Assembly: GCF_001514285.1 (NCBI RefSeq)
Contig: NZ_KQ949033.1
Span: 124,001-188,000, forward strand
From: Streptomyces sp. DSM 15324
Lineage (GTDB): Bacteria > Actinomycetota > Actinomycetes > Streptomycetales > Streptomycetaceae
Direction of reading: 5' to 3'
DNA: 64,000 nt
Made by a program: the position numbers and the translations under genes. The notes under the pieces are model-generated. The model had not been told where the DNA came from. It made no database searches and saw only the letters and a program-made list of their open reading frames with translations. This document shows positions 1 to 7,406 of this stretch, one piece after another (position 1 is the stretch's first letter; every line of letters starts with the position of its first letter).

Positions 1-635
1 ACCCCGGCTACCCGGAGCGGATCCTCGCCATGGCTCAGGCCCAGGTCCGCCACCGGCTGCGGCGCATCGACCGCTACCGCCACCTGGACGTGCCCGAGGC
101 CGACATCCACGTCTGGCAGCTGTGCAACCCGGTCGTCACCGAGGCCCTGGTGCAGCTGACCTGGGGCGGCCCGCAGGTGCTGTACCAGGGCGGTCTTCAG
201 CAGGCGCGGCTGCGCTACCACGACGCCGAAGCCCGCCGGGCCGGTCTGCCGGCGGATGTCGCCGCCCTCGTCACCTCCATCGACCCCGAGGCGACCACCG
301 TCGAGCTGGTCAACCTGGCCCCCGAGACCGACCGCACGGTGATCGTCCAGGCCGGCGCGTTCGCCGAACACACCATCACCGGCGTCCGGTACACCACCTG
401 CCAGGACGACAGCTGGATCGGCGACATGTACGACTACGGCCACACCGAGCCGGAGGTCGTAGAAGCCGAAGTGCCCTGCGACAGCTCATTCCTGACGGTT
501 CGTCTGCCCGCCTCCACGCGCATCCGGCTCACCCTGCGGCTCGGGCTGCGCTCCCGCACACCCAGCTACCGCACCCCGTTCGACAGCACGGCCGAGCGGA
601 CCGACTCCAACGACACGACAGGGGACTCGGCGTGA
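1..635 (+). CDS. C-terminal part of an unrecognised protein in a deoxysugar catabolic operon
   Basis: The window opens inside this gene. Its frame is open from base 3 and closes at TGA 633-635, so roughly the last 210 residues are visible. I recognise no domain. The visible part is acidic, with alternating hydrophobic strands and a C-terminal half that looks like a beta-sandwich, ending in a Ser/Thr/Asp-rich tail. No membrane segment is seen. It is the first visible member of an operon that continues into a mutarotase with a 4-base GTGA overlap, so it is probably translated with it and involved in the same sugar pathway. A C-terminal accessory domain of a glycoside hydrolase is one guess, but nothing seen proves it. 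Confidence 0.6.
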   Translation, partial: PGYPERILAMAQAQVRHRLRRIDRYRHLDVPEADIHVWQLCNPVVTEALVQLTWGGPQVLYQGGLQQARLRYHDAEARRAGLPADVAALVTSIDPEATTVELVNLAPETDRTVIVQAGAFAEHTITGVRYTTCQDDSWIGDMYDYGHTEPEVVEAEVPCDSSFLTVRLPASTRIRLTLRLGLRSRTPSYRTPFDSTAERTDSNDTTGDSA

Positions 636-979
636 AGCGCATCGCCCAGACCATCAGGCTCCGCCCCGAACACCGCGAGGAGTACCTCCGGCTCCACTCG
701 GCCGTGTGGCCCGGCGTCGAGGCCGCGCTGCTCCGGGCGAACATCCGCAACTACAGCATCTTCCTCCACGGTGACGTGCTGTTCGCCTACATGGAGTACA
801 TCGGCGACGACTTCGACGCGGACATGGCGTCCATCGAGGCCGACCCCGAGACCCGGCGCTGGTGGAAGCTCACCGACCCGTGCCAGGAACCCTTCCCCGA
901 CAGGGGCGAGGACCGCCAGTGGAGCGAGCTCCCCGAGATCTGGCACCTGAGCCCGCCCGGCGACGACGCCACCGCCTGA
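632..979 (+). CDS. L-rhamnose mutarotase family protein
   Basis: A 115-residue protein of the RhaM family, which interconverts the anomers of L-rhamnose, or of L-fucose in related operons. The family pattern is visible: an N-terminal strand with the EHREEY segment, HSAVWPGVEAAL, the central NYSIFLHG strand, and the RRWWKLTDP segment that carries the tryptophans lining the sugar pocket. The length is normal (about 105-115). The GTG start at 632 overlaps the previous stop as GTGA, which argues for translational coupling and for this start. It is followed 38 bases later by a lactonase-like amidohydrolase. The neighbours are oxidative rather than isomerase/kinase enzymes, so its sugar is probably fed to a dehydrogenase route. 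Confidence 0.85.
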   Translation: MKRIAQTIRLRPEHREEYLRLHSAVWPGVEAALLRANIRNYSIFLHGDVLFAYMEYIGDDFDADMASIEADPETRRWWKLTDPCQEPFPDRGEDRQWSELPEIWHLSPPGDDATA

Positions 980-1017
980 CCCGGCCCGTACCAGCCCGAC
1001 CCGACTTGGACCACCCC

Positions 1018-1923
1018 GTGAACGCACCCGTGCTGATCGACGCCCACCACCACCTGTGGGACCTCGCCCAGCGCCCGCAACCCTGGCTCGACGACCCGGA
1101 CGTGGCGTCCATCCGCCGCACCTTCACCCCCGATGACCTGCGCTCCACCGCCACCCACCCGATCGCGGGCCGGCGGCTGCACGGCACGGTGGTCGTGCAG
1201 TGCATCCCGGACGTACCGGAGACCGAGGATCTGCTCGCCCTCGCGGAGCAGGAGCCGCTGATCCTGGCCGTGGTCGGGTGGGCCGACCTGACGTCACCGG
1301 CCATCGGTGACGTGCTCGACCGGCTGCTCGCCGGGCCGGGCGGCGGGTACCTGCGCTCCCTGCGGCACCTCGCCCAAGGCGAGACGGACCCGAACTGGCT
1401 GCAACGCCCCGATGTGGAACGCGGGTTGAGAGCGGCCGGGGACCGCGGACTGCGCTACGACGTACTCGTCCGCGACCACCAGCTCGACCAGGCGATCCGG
1501 CTCGCGGAACGCTTCCCCGACCTGCCCCAGGTGCTCGACCACGCGGGCAAGCCGGACATCGCCCGCCGCGACATCGACGGGTGGGAGAACCGGATCCGGC
1601 GGCTGGCCGTACATCCGCACGTGGTCTGCAAGGTCTCGGGGCTGATCACCGAAGCCGACCACACCCGCTGGACCACCGCCGACCTCCGTCCCGTCTGGGA
1701 CGTGCTGGTCTCCGCCTTCGGTCCCGAGCGGCTGATGTTCGGCTCGGACTGGCCGGTCGCCAACCTGGCGGGCGGCTGGAACCGGTGGGCCGCCACCGTG
1801 GACGAACTCCTCACCGGGTGGGGCGAGAGCGATGTCCACGCGCTCCTCTCCGGCACCGCCACCGCGTTCTACGGCCTAGACCCCGTCGCGGGGCAGGCCG
1901 ACGCCGCGGCCCGGACGTCCTGA
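1018..1923 (+). CDS. amidohydrolase, probable sugar lactonase (L-fuconolactonase-like)
   Basis: A 301-residue amidohydrolase-2 family TIM-barrel enzyme. Visible motifs are the N-terminal metal-binding DAHHHLWDL (residues about 8-16), a mid-protein LDHAGKPDI segment with a conserved histidine, and the C-terminal GSDWPVAN with the catalytic aspartate. Members of this subgroup beside deoxysugar dehydrogenases hydrolyse L-fucono- or L-rhamnono-lactone to the sugar acid; that substrate is inferred from context. The start is GTG 1018, because DAHHHLWDL is expected close to the N-terminus; the longer reading from 862 overlaps the mutarotase and is a shadow. The operon continues with a zinc alcohol dehydrogenase after about 110 bases. 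Confidence 0.82.
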   Translation: MNAPVLIDAHHHLWDLAQRPQPWLDDPDVASIRRTFTPDDLRSTATHPIAGRRLHGTVVVQCIPDVPETEDLLALAEQEPLILAVVGWADLTSPAIGDVLDRLLAGPGGGYLRSLRHLAQGETDPNWLQRPDVERGLRAAGDRGLRYDVLVRDHQLDQAIRLAERFPDLPQVLDHAGKPDIARRDIDGWENRIRRLAVHPHVVCKVSGLITEADHTRWTTADLRPVWDVLVSAFGPERLMFGSDWPVANLAGGWNRWAATVDELLTGWGESDVHALLSGTATAFYGLDPVAGQADAAARTS

Positions 1924-2036
1924 CCCCGCCACCTTGCCGCCCCGCACATCTCGCCGAACCCACGCCGGACACACCGCCGCGCATGCCGAGGCCCGGCATG
2001 GGCGGGCTCCGGTCCGCGCCGAAGGGACCCCACCCC

Positions 2037-3089
2037 GTGACACTCGCAGCCCGCTATCTGTCCGCCCGCACCCTCGACACCGCTCCGGTCCCCAGCACAC
2101 CACCGGGTCCCGGCGAGGTGGAGCTGGCCCCCGCCTACGTCGGGATCTGCGGTACCGACCTGCACATCTTCCACGGGGACATGGACGCCCGGGTCACCGC
2201 ACCGGCCGTCCTCGGGCACGAGATGTCCGGACGCGTCACCCGCGTCGGCCCGGACGTCGAGGACTGGCGGCCCGGCGACGCGGTCACCGTGATGCCGCTG
2301 CGCTGGGACGGCACCTGCCCGGCCTGCCGCGCGGGCCACCAACACGTCTGCCAGCACCTGGACTTCATCGGCATCGACTCCCCCGGCGCGATGCAGCAGC
2401 GCTGGACCGTGCCCGCCTCGACTCTGATACGGCTGCCCGACTCCCTCCCCCTGCACCGGGCGGCCCTCGTCGAACCCACCGCGGTCGCGGTGCACGACGT
2501 GGGCCGGGCCGGGGTGCGCGAGGGCGAGCGGGTCGTCGTGGTCGGCGGCGGCCCGGTCGGCGTCCTGATCGCCCTGGTGGCCCGGGCCGCGGGCGCGGAC
2601 GTCCGGGTGGTCGAGCTGAGCACCCACCGGCGGCTGCTCGCCGAGGAGTGGGGACTGACCGCGTGGGACCCGGCCGCCGAGGACCTGCCCGAGCTGGTCC
2701 GGGAGTGGACCGGCGACGCGGGAGCGGACGTCGCCTTCGAGGTGTCCGGCGCCGCGGGCGGCGTGGACACGGCGGTCGACGTGCTCGGCGTGCGCGGCCG
2801 GCTGTGCCTGGTGGCCATCCACTCCCGGCCGCGGGAGGTGAACCTGCACCGCTTCTTCTGGCGCGAACTCACGCTCGTCGGGGCCCGGTTGTACGACCGC
2901 TCCGACTTCGAGAAGGCGGTCGCCCTGGTCGCCGACGGGACCATCCCGGCCGAGCGGCTGATCAGCAAGGTCGTGCCGCTCACCGAAGCGCCCGCCGCCT
3001 TCGAGGCCCTGGAGGGCGGCGGCGACGTGATGAAGATCCTCGTGGACTGCACCGACGACACCGACGACGCCCAGGGAGCCGCCGTATGA
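2037..3089 (+). CDS. zinc-dependent alcohol dehydrogenase, sugar or sugar-acid type
   Basis: A 350-residue medium-chain dehydrogenase. Catalytic zinc ligands are visible as GICGTD (Cys) and LGHEMSGRV (His-Glu). The structural-zinc lobe shows Cys residues in CPACRAGHQHVCQ, and the Rossmann turn is GGGPVGVLIA. The family oxidises sugar alcohols, threonine or sugar acids with NAD(P)+; here it probably acts on the deoxysugar acid pathway. GTG 2037 is chosen because AAGGGA lies about 11 bases upstream; ATG 1983 would add a proline-rich leader unlike the family. Its stop overlaps the next gene's start as ATGA, so the two products are made together. Confidence 0.85.
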   Translation: MTLAARYLSARTLDTAPVPSTPPGPGEVELAPAYVGICGTDLHIFHGDMDARVTAPAVLGHEMSGRVTRVGPDVEDWRPGDAVTVMPLRWDGTCPACRAGHQHVCQHLDFIGIDSPGAMQQRWTVPASTLIRLPDSLPLHRAALVEPTAVAVHDVGRAGVREGERVVVVGGGPVGVLIALVARAAGADVRVVELSTHRRLLAEEWGLTAWDPAAEDLPELVREWTGDAGADVAFEVSGAAGGVDTAVDVLGVRGRLCLVAIHSRPREVNLHRFFWRELTLVGARLYDRSDFEKAVALVADGTIPAERLISKVVPLTEAPAAFEALEGGGDVMKILVDCTDDTDDAQGAAV

Positions 3090-3847
3090 CCGCCTTCGAC
3101 CTCACCGGGAAACTCGCCGTCGTCACCGGCGCCCGGCGCGGGATCGGCCGGGCCATGGCCCGCGCACTCGCCCAGGCCGGGGCGGACGTCATCGGGGTGA
3201 GCGCCTCGCTGGAGGAGTCCGGCAGCGCAGTCGAGAAGGACGTCACCGCCACCGGCCGCACCTTCGAGGCGATCCGCGCCGACTTCGCCGACCCCGAGGC
3301 CGTACGGAACCTGGGCGCGGACCTGGCCGGGCGCGAGCGTCCGGTGGACATCCTGGTCAACAACGCGGGCACCATCCGCCGGGCCCCCGCTGTCGAACAC
3401 ACCGACGCCGACTGGGACCTGGTCCTCCAGGTCAATCTGAGCGCCCAGTTCGCGCTGGCCCGGGCGGTCGGCGCGGCGATGGTGGCGCGCGGCAGGGGGA
3501 AGGTCATCTTCACCGCCTCCCTCCTCAGCTTCCAGGGCGGCATCACCGTCCCCGGCTACACCGCCGCCAAGCACGGCATCGCCGGTCTCACCAAGGCGCT
3601 CGCCAACGAGTGGGCGCCGCACGGCGTCAACGTCAACGCCATCGCGCCCGGCTACATCGCCACCGACAACACCCAGGCCCTCCGGGACGACCCGGTGCGC
3701 AGCAAGGCGATCCTGGACCGCATCCCGGCCGCGCGCTGGGGCAGCGCCGACGACCTCGCGGGCGCCACCGTGTTCCTGGCCTCGGACGCGGCCGCCTACG
3801 TCCACGGCACCGTCCTCCCGGTCGACGGCGGATGGCTCGGCCGGTGA
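3086..3847 (+). CDS. SDR-family dehydrogenase, KduD-like (2-keto-3-deoxy sugar acid dehydrogenase)
   Basis: A 253-residue classical short-chain dehydrogenase. The cofactor motif is TGARRGIG near residue 15, NNAG follows near residue 92, the catalytic Ser is in TASLLSFQGG, and the YxxxK is YTAAK. The whole protein aligns by eye with 2-dehydro-3-deoxy-D-gluconate 5-dehydrogenase (KduD), including NVNAIAPGY and ILDRIPAARWG. In oxidative L-fucose and L-rhamnose pathways the equivalent enzyme oxidises the 2-keto-3-deoxy acid before cleavage, which suits this operon. The ATG overlaps the upstream stop. A further 98 bases separate it from the aldo/keto reductase; they contain only a 26-codon reading that I do not accept as a gene. 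Confidence 0.85.
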   Translation: MTAFDLTGKLAVVTGARRGIGRAMARALAQAGADVIGVSASLEESGSAVEKDVTATGRTFEAIRADFADPEAVRNLGADLAGRERPVDILVNNAGTIRRAPAVEHTDADWDLVLQVNLSAQFALARAVGAAMVARGRGKVIFTASLLSFQGGITVPGYTAAKHGIAGLTKALANEWAPHGVNVNAIAPGYIATDNTQALRDDPVRSKAILDRIPAARWGSADDLAGATVFLASDAAAYVHGTVLPVDGGWLGR

Positions 3848-3945
3848 CCGGCGATGTCCTCATGGCCACCTCGCCGAGGTCGAAGCGCTCCTCGCAGGCG
3901 CCACGGCCCGCGTCCGACGCCTAACGTCCCTGACAGGAGCCCCTC

Positions 3946-4962
3946 ATGCGCCGCCACAAGATCCCTCACACCCCCGTCGAGGTCACCGAACTCGGCTTCG
4001 GCGCCTCGGTGATCGGCAACCTGTACCGGGTGACCGCCCCCGCGGCCGCGGCGGCCGCCGTCGACACCGCCTGGAGCGCCGGCATCCGCTACTTCGACAC
4101 CGCGCCCCACTACGGCCTCGGCCTCTCCGAACGCCGGCTCGGCGCCGCCCTGCGCGACCGGCCCCGCGAGCAGTACGTCGTCTCCTCCAAGGCGGGCCGC
4201 CTGCTCGTCCCCAACGAACATCCGCAGGGCGTCGACGACCAGGGGTTCGTCGTACGCGACGACCTGCGCCGCCAATGGGACTTCAGCCGTGACGGCATCC
4301 TGCGCTCCCTCGACGAGACGCTGGAGCGCACCGGCCTGGACCGCCTCGACGTGGTCTACCTCCACGACCCCGACGACCACTGGCGCCAGGCCGCCGACGA
4401 GGCCATGCCGGCCCTGGCGGAACTCCGCGACCAGGGCGTGATCGGGGCGATCGGCGCCGGCATGAACCAGTCCGCCATGCTCGCCCGCTTCCTGCGCGAG
4501 AGCGCCGCCGACGTGGTGATGCTGGCCGGCCGCTACACCCTGCTCGACCAGTCCGCCCTCGACGACGTCCTGCCCGCCGCGCAGGAATGCGGCAAGGGCG
4601 TCGTCGCGGTCGGCGTCTTCAACTCCGGCCTGCTCTCCGAGGACCGGCCCGCCGAGGGCATGAAGTACGACTACCGGGACGCGCCGACGGACCTGGTGCA
4701 GCGGGCCCTGGCCATCGCCGAGGTCTGCGAGCGGTACGGCACCACCCTGCCCGCCGCCGCCATCGCCTTCCCTCGGACACACCCCGCCGTCGTCAACGTC
4801 ACCCTGGGCATGCGCACCGCGGAACAGGTCCGGCGCAACGTCGAACTGCACGCCCGGCGGGTCCCCGACGGCCTCTGGGACGAGCTGCGCGCGCAGGGCC
4901 TGATCAGGGCCGACGTGCCCACCACGAGCCAGGACGACCGCGTGCTCGGAACTCGAACGTGA
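3946..4962 (+). CDS. aldo/keto reductase, L-fucose (D-threo-aldose) 1-dehydrogenase-like
   Basis: A 338-residue aldo/keto reductase. The catalytic tetrad is visible: Asp in YFDTAPHYG, the following Tyr, Lys in SSKAGR, and His in VYLHDPDDHW. The subfamily with the long LHDPDDHW loop contains L-fucose dehydrogenase, D-threo-aldose dehydrogenase and pyridoxal dehydrogenase. Beside a mutarotase and lactonase, the first step of oxidative L-fucose (or L-galactose) breakdown is the best reading. SD-like AGGAG lies just upstream of ATG 3946. The last residues (about QDDRVLGTRT) may be altered, because the DNA right after the stop is a fragment of an unrelated lectin gene; the true C-terminus may have been cut by that junction. 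Confidence 0.83.
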   Translation: MRRHKIPHTPVEVTELGFGASVIGNLYRVTAPAAAAAAVDTAWSAGIRYFDTAPHYGLGLSERRLGAALRDRPREQYVVSSKAGRLLVPNEHPQGVDDQGFVVRDDLRRQWDFSRDGILRSLDETLERTGLDRLDVVYLHDPDDHWRQAADEAMPALAELRDQGVIGAIGAGMNQSAMLARFLRESAADVVMLAGRYTLLDQSALDDVLPAAQECGKGVVAVGVFNSGLLSEDRPAEGMKYDYRDAPTDLVQRALAIAEVCERYGTTLPAAAIAFPRTHPAVVNVTLGMRTAEQVRRNVELHARRVPDGLWDELRAQGLIRADVPTTSQDDRVLGTRT

Positions 4963-5066
4963 ACAGCGGCAGAGTGCTCGACGTGCCCTCCGGCGGCACC
5001 CGGCTCGTGCAGACGCCGGACACCGGCGCCGACAGCCGGCTGTGGAAGGTCGTCAGCGTCGACTGA
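4947..5066 (+). pseudogene. C-terminal fragment of a ricin B-type lectin domain gene
   Basis: In frame 3, directly overlapping the end of the aldo/keto reductase, about 39 codons read NSGRVLDVPSGGT, then TRLVQTPDTG, then a DSRLWKVV ending and a TGA. This is the typical last repeat of a ricin-type beta-trefoil (NSGKVLDV...G..LVQW....QxW). There is no start codon with a ribosome site and nothing of the rest of a secreted hydrolase or lectin upstream, so it is a remnant left by a deletion. It overlaps the end of the opposite-strand transporter gene by 14 bases. Confidence 0.6.
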
Positions 5067-6009
5067 TGCGCGCGGGGCCGGGCAGCGCCGTCGGCCGGCC
5101 CTCCGCACCCGGGGGGCCGGTCAGGCGGGGCGCGCGTGTGCGGCGTTCGACGGCCTGGCCCCCGTACGTGCCCGCGACGATCAGCGCGGCGCCGAGGGCG
5201 GAGAGCGCGGTGAGGTGTTCACCGCCGAAGGCGATGCCGACCAGCAGGGCCCACACCGGCTCGGTGCCCAGCAGCAGACTCGCGCGCGTCGCCGAGGTGC
5301 GCTGCACGGCCCAGGTCTGCGCCAGGAAGGCGAACAGACCGCAGAACAGGGCCAGATAGGCGAGCTGGGCCCAGGTGGCGGCGTCGATGCGGGCCACCTG
5401 CGGCAGACCGGTCGCTGTGAAGGGCAGGAACAGGACCGTGCCGACGACCACCTGCACGGTCGTCAGGTGCAGGGGTCGTATCGCCCGGCCCGCGGTGAGC
5501 CGTCCGACGAGCACCACATGGCCGGCCCGGACCACCGCCGCCCCGAGCATCAGCAGATCACCGGCGCCGGGGGTACGCAGACCGGTGCCCGAGACGAGCA
5601 GGCCCACGCCCGCGACGCAGACGCCGGCCGCGAGGAAGAACGCCGGCGGCGGTCCGGCCGGACGTCCGGCGCGGTCCAGCACCGGGGTGAGGACGAGGGT
5701 GAGGCTGATGATCAGGCCCGCGTTGGCGGCGCTCGTGCGGGCGACGCCGTACGTCTCCACGACGAGGACGGCGGCCTGGGTGACCCCGAGCAGGGCGCCG
5801 CGCGCCACCTCGTCCCTGGTCGGCGGGCCGGACCTCGCGCGCAGGGCGGTGACCACGGCGACGCAGGCGGCGGCGGAGAGGGCGTAGCGCAGGAAAAGGA
5901 CGAGGAGGACGGGGGTGGTGGCCGTGGCCGTCTTCGCCGAGAGATAGCTGGAACCCCAGACGACGGCGACGGCCAGCAGCACCACATCGGTGCGGCGGGT
6001 GGCTGGCAT
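5053..6009 (-). CDS. EamA-family (DMT superfamily) exporter
   Basis: A 318-residue inner-membrane protein with about ten hydrophobic segments arranged as two EamA repeats (residues about 5-135 and 150-280). The first repeat has VVWGSSYLSAKT, the usual N-terminal signature, and the second ends with the GTEPVWALLVG element. Members export small metabolites such as amino acids. ATG 6009 has GGAGG just upstream. The gene is divergent from a LysR regulator across 81 bases, the classic arrangement for a regulator and its target exporter. Its last codons run into the lectin-gene remnant, so the basic tail (ending RISRR) may be a product of the deletion rather than original sequence. Confidence 0.88.
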   Translation of the reverse strand: MPATRRTDVVLLAVAVVWGSSYLSAKTATATTPVLLVLFLRYALSAAACVAVVTALRARSGPPTRDEVARGALLGVTQAAVLVVETYGVARTSAANAGLIISLTLVLTPVLDRAGRPAGPPPAFFLAAGVCVAGVGLLVSGTGLRTPGAGDLLMLGAAVVRAGHVVLVGRLTAGRAIRPLHLTTVQVVVGTVLFLPFTATGLPQVARIDAATWAQLAYLALFCGLFAFLAQTWAVQRTSATRASLLLGTEPVWALLVGIAFGGEHLTALSALGAALIVAGTYGGQAVERRTRAPRLTGPPGAEGRPTALPGPARISRR

Positions 6010-6035
6010 GACCTCCACCCTGGCGGACCTGCATT

Positions 6036-6060
6036 TTGAAGTAAACGACGAGTTGCTCAA
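6036..6060. promoter_or_regulatory. candidate LysR-type operator between exporter and regulator
   Basis: A 25-base imperfect dyad, TTGAAGTAAAC-GAC-GAGTTGCTCAA, with perfect TTGA/TCAA ends, lies in the divergent intergenic region. LysR-type regulators commonly bind such AT-rich interrupted dyads near their own promoter. The interior of the arms matches poorly, so this is an inference from position and shape. Confidence 0.35.
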
Positions 6061-6078
6061 CCAATGCTTAAGCGACGC

Positions 6079-6084
6079 TACACT
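6079..6084 (+). promoter_or_regulatory. -10 element of a leaderless promoter (LysR gene)
   Basis: TACACT ends six bases before ATG 6091, the spacing expected when transcription starts at or next to the A of the start codon. It also supports 6091 over the upstream in-frame ATG 6064, which would lie upstream of the transcript start. Confidence 0.5.
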
Positions 6085-6090
6085 CACGGC

Positions 6091-7029
6091 ATGGACGAGA
6101 GGCAGCTGCGGGTGCTGCGGGAGCTGGGCGAACTGGGCAGCGTCACCGCGGCCGCCGAGGCGATGCGGGTGACGCCGTCGGCGATCTCGCAGCAGCTGCG
6201 GCTGCTCCAGCGGTCGATTCCGGTGCCGCTCACCGAGCGGGACGGCCGCCGGCTGGTCCTCACGGCCGCCGGTCAGGCCCTGGCCGACGCGGCGATCGGG
6301 GTGGAGACGGCGCTCGCCCGGGCGCGCCATGCCGTGGACGAGTTCGTGGAACGGCCCGACGGCGCGGTGTCGGTGGCGGCCTTCCACAGCGGGGCCGCCG
6401 CCTTCTTCCCGCTCCTGCTGCGCGGCCTCGGCACACCGGGGTCGCCGCGCGTCCGCCTGCACGACGCGGATGTGGCGCAGGACGACTTCCCGCCGCTGAC
6501 CCGCCACTACGACCTCGTCCTCGCCCACCGGCTCGATCACGCGCCGCCCTGGCCGCCGACCGCGACGGCCACCCCGCTGCTGCGGGAACCCCTGGACATC
6601 GCCCTGCCCGCCGACCATCCGCTGGCCGCGAAACCGGTGCTGACGCCCGAGGAGGTCGCCGACCAGCCCTGGATCACCGTGCACGACGGCTTTCCGCTGA
6701 TGGCCACCGTCGAGGCCGTCTCCGCAGCGGCCGGCCGCAGGGTGGAGATCGTCCATCGCGTCAACGAGATCGCGGTGGTGGCGGAGGTGGTGGCCGCGGG
6801 CGGCGGCATCGCCCTGATGCCGCGCTGGACCTCCCGCCCGCACCCGGCGGTGGTCCTGCGCCCGCTCAGCGGTATCCACGCCGCCCGCCACGTCGACGTA
6901 CTGCACCGCCCCGAACGCGCGGCCCGCCGAGCCGTGCGCACGGTTCTCGCCGCTCTGCGGCGAGCGGCGGAGGAGGTACGGGACCGAGGCGGCGATCCGG
7001 CCCCGGGAATCCGAGCCCGTCGACGTTGA
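6091..7029 (+). CDS. LysR-family transcriptional regulator
   Basis: A 312-residue regulator. Residues about 1-60 form the winged HTH (LGSVTAAAEAMRVTPSAISQ, with the AISQQLRLLQ recognition helix). Residues 90-290 form the substrate-binding-like domain with the LDIALPADHPLA and ITVHDGFPLM elements. It probably controls the divergent EamA exporter. No ribosome site precedes ATG 6091, in agreement with the leaderless promoter 6 bases upstream. The C-terminus is Arg-rich. Nothing looks broken. Confidence 0.88.
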   Translation: MDERQLRVLRELGELGSVTAAAEAMRVTPSAISQQLRLLQRSIPVPLTERDGRRLVLTAAGQALADAAIGVETALARARHAVDEFVERPDGAVSVAAFHSGAAAFFPLLLRGLGTPGSPRVRLHDADVAQDDFPPLTRHYDLVLAHRLDHAPPWPPTATATPLLREPLDIALPADHPLAAKPVLTPEEVADQPWITVHDGFPLMATVEAVSAAAGRRVEIVHRVNEIAVVAEVVAAGGGIALMPRWTSRPHPAVVLRPLSGIHAARHVDVLHRPERAARRAVRTVLAALRRAAEEVRDRGGDPAPGIRARRR

Positions 7030-7148
7030 CATCACCGGCGGACGCCTCCGTAGTCATGCAGCGAGGTGCGAGGGACATGCCCAGACATCACCGGGCCGCC
7101 CGGGAGAGCGCGGACGGAGCCTCGGCGGGCAGGGCCGACACGCCCCGG

Positions 7149-7288
7149 ATGACCGTCGCCATGGTCACCCACGCCTCCCCCGGCGACACGTTGTGGGACC
7201 TGATCCGCAAGGGCGCCCAGGCCGCCGCGGCAACGTCAAGCTCGTCCACTCCAGCGACCACAACGCCGGGAACCGGTCGACGGCATCG
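7149..7288 (+). pseudogene. remnant of a sugar ABC transporter substrate-binding protein
   Basis: The plus strand reads MTVAMVTHASPGDTLWDLIR in frame 3 (7149-7230), NVKLVHSSDHNAGN in frame 2 (7232-7273) and VDGIA in frame 1 (7276-7290). These are consecutive pieces of the N-terminal lobe of a ribose/xylose-type periplasmic binding protein, separated by small deletions that shift the frame. No signal peptide, remaining lobe, permease or ATPase is present, so it is dead. It abuts a LacI fragment on the other strand; such regulators normally sit beside sugar transporters, so both probably come from one lost sugar locus. Confidence 0.6.
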
Positions 7289-7302
7289 CGAATTCGGGGC
7301 TC

Positions 7303-7383
7303 GACCGAGATCAGCGCCCGCGAGACCCCCGCCTTCGCGGCGACGTCCGCCATCGTGGGCCGCGGCCCGCCCGAAGCGTCCAC
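7303..7383 (-). pseudogene. N-terminal fragment of a LacI-family regulator
   Basis: On the minus strand, from GTG 7383 or ATG 7353, about 17-27 codons read PTMADVAAKAGVSRALISV, the unmistakable start of a LacI DNA-binding domain. After position 7303 the frame runs into unrelated codons that are the complement of the binding-protein remnant. The rest of the HTH, hinge and ligand domain are missing. It is head to head with the binding-protein fragment, so a single deletion may have joined two divergently oriented or distant genes. Confidence 0.6.
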
Positions 7384-7406
7384 CTGGACCCACTGCTCGG
7401 GGCGGG

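Noticed and set aside
3844..3924. A 26-codon GTG reading overlapping the SDR stop
   Set aside because: No ribosome site of its own, no family resemblance and poor codon bias; it is more likely leader DNA of the aldo/keto reductase or a small scar.
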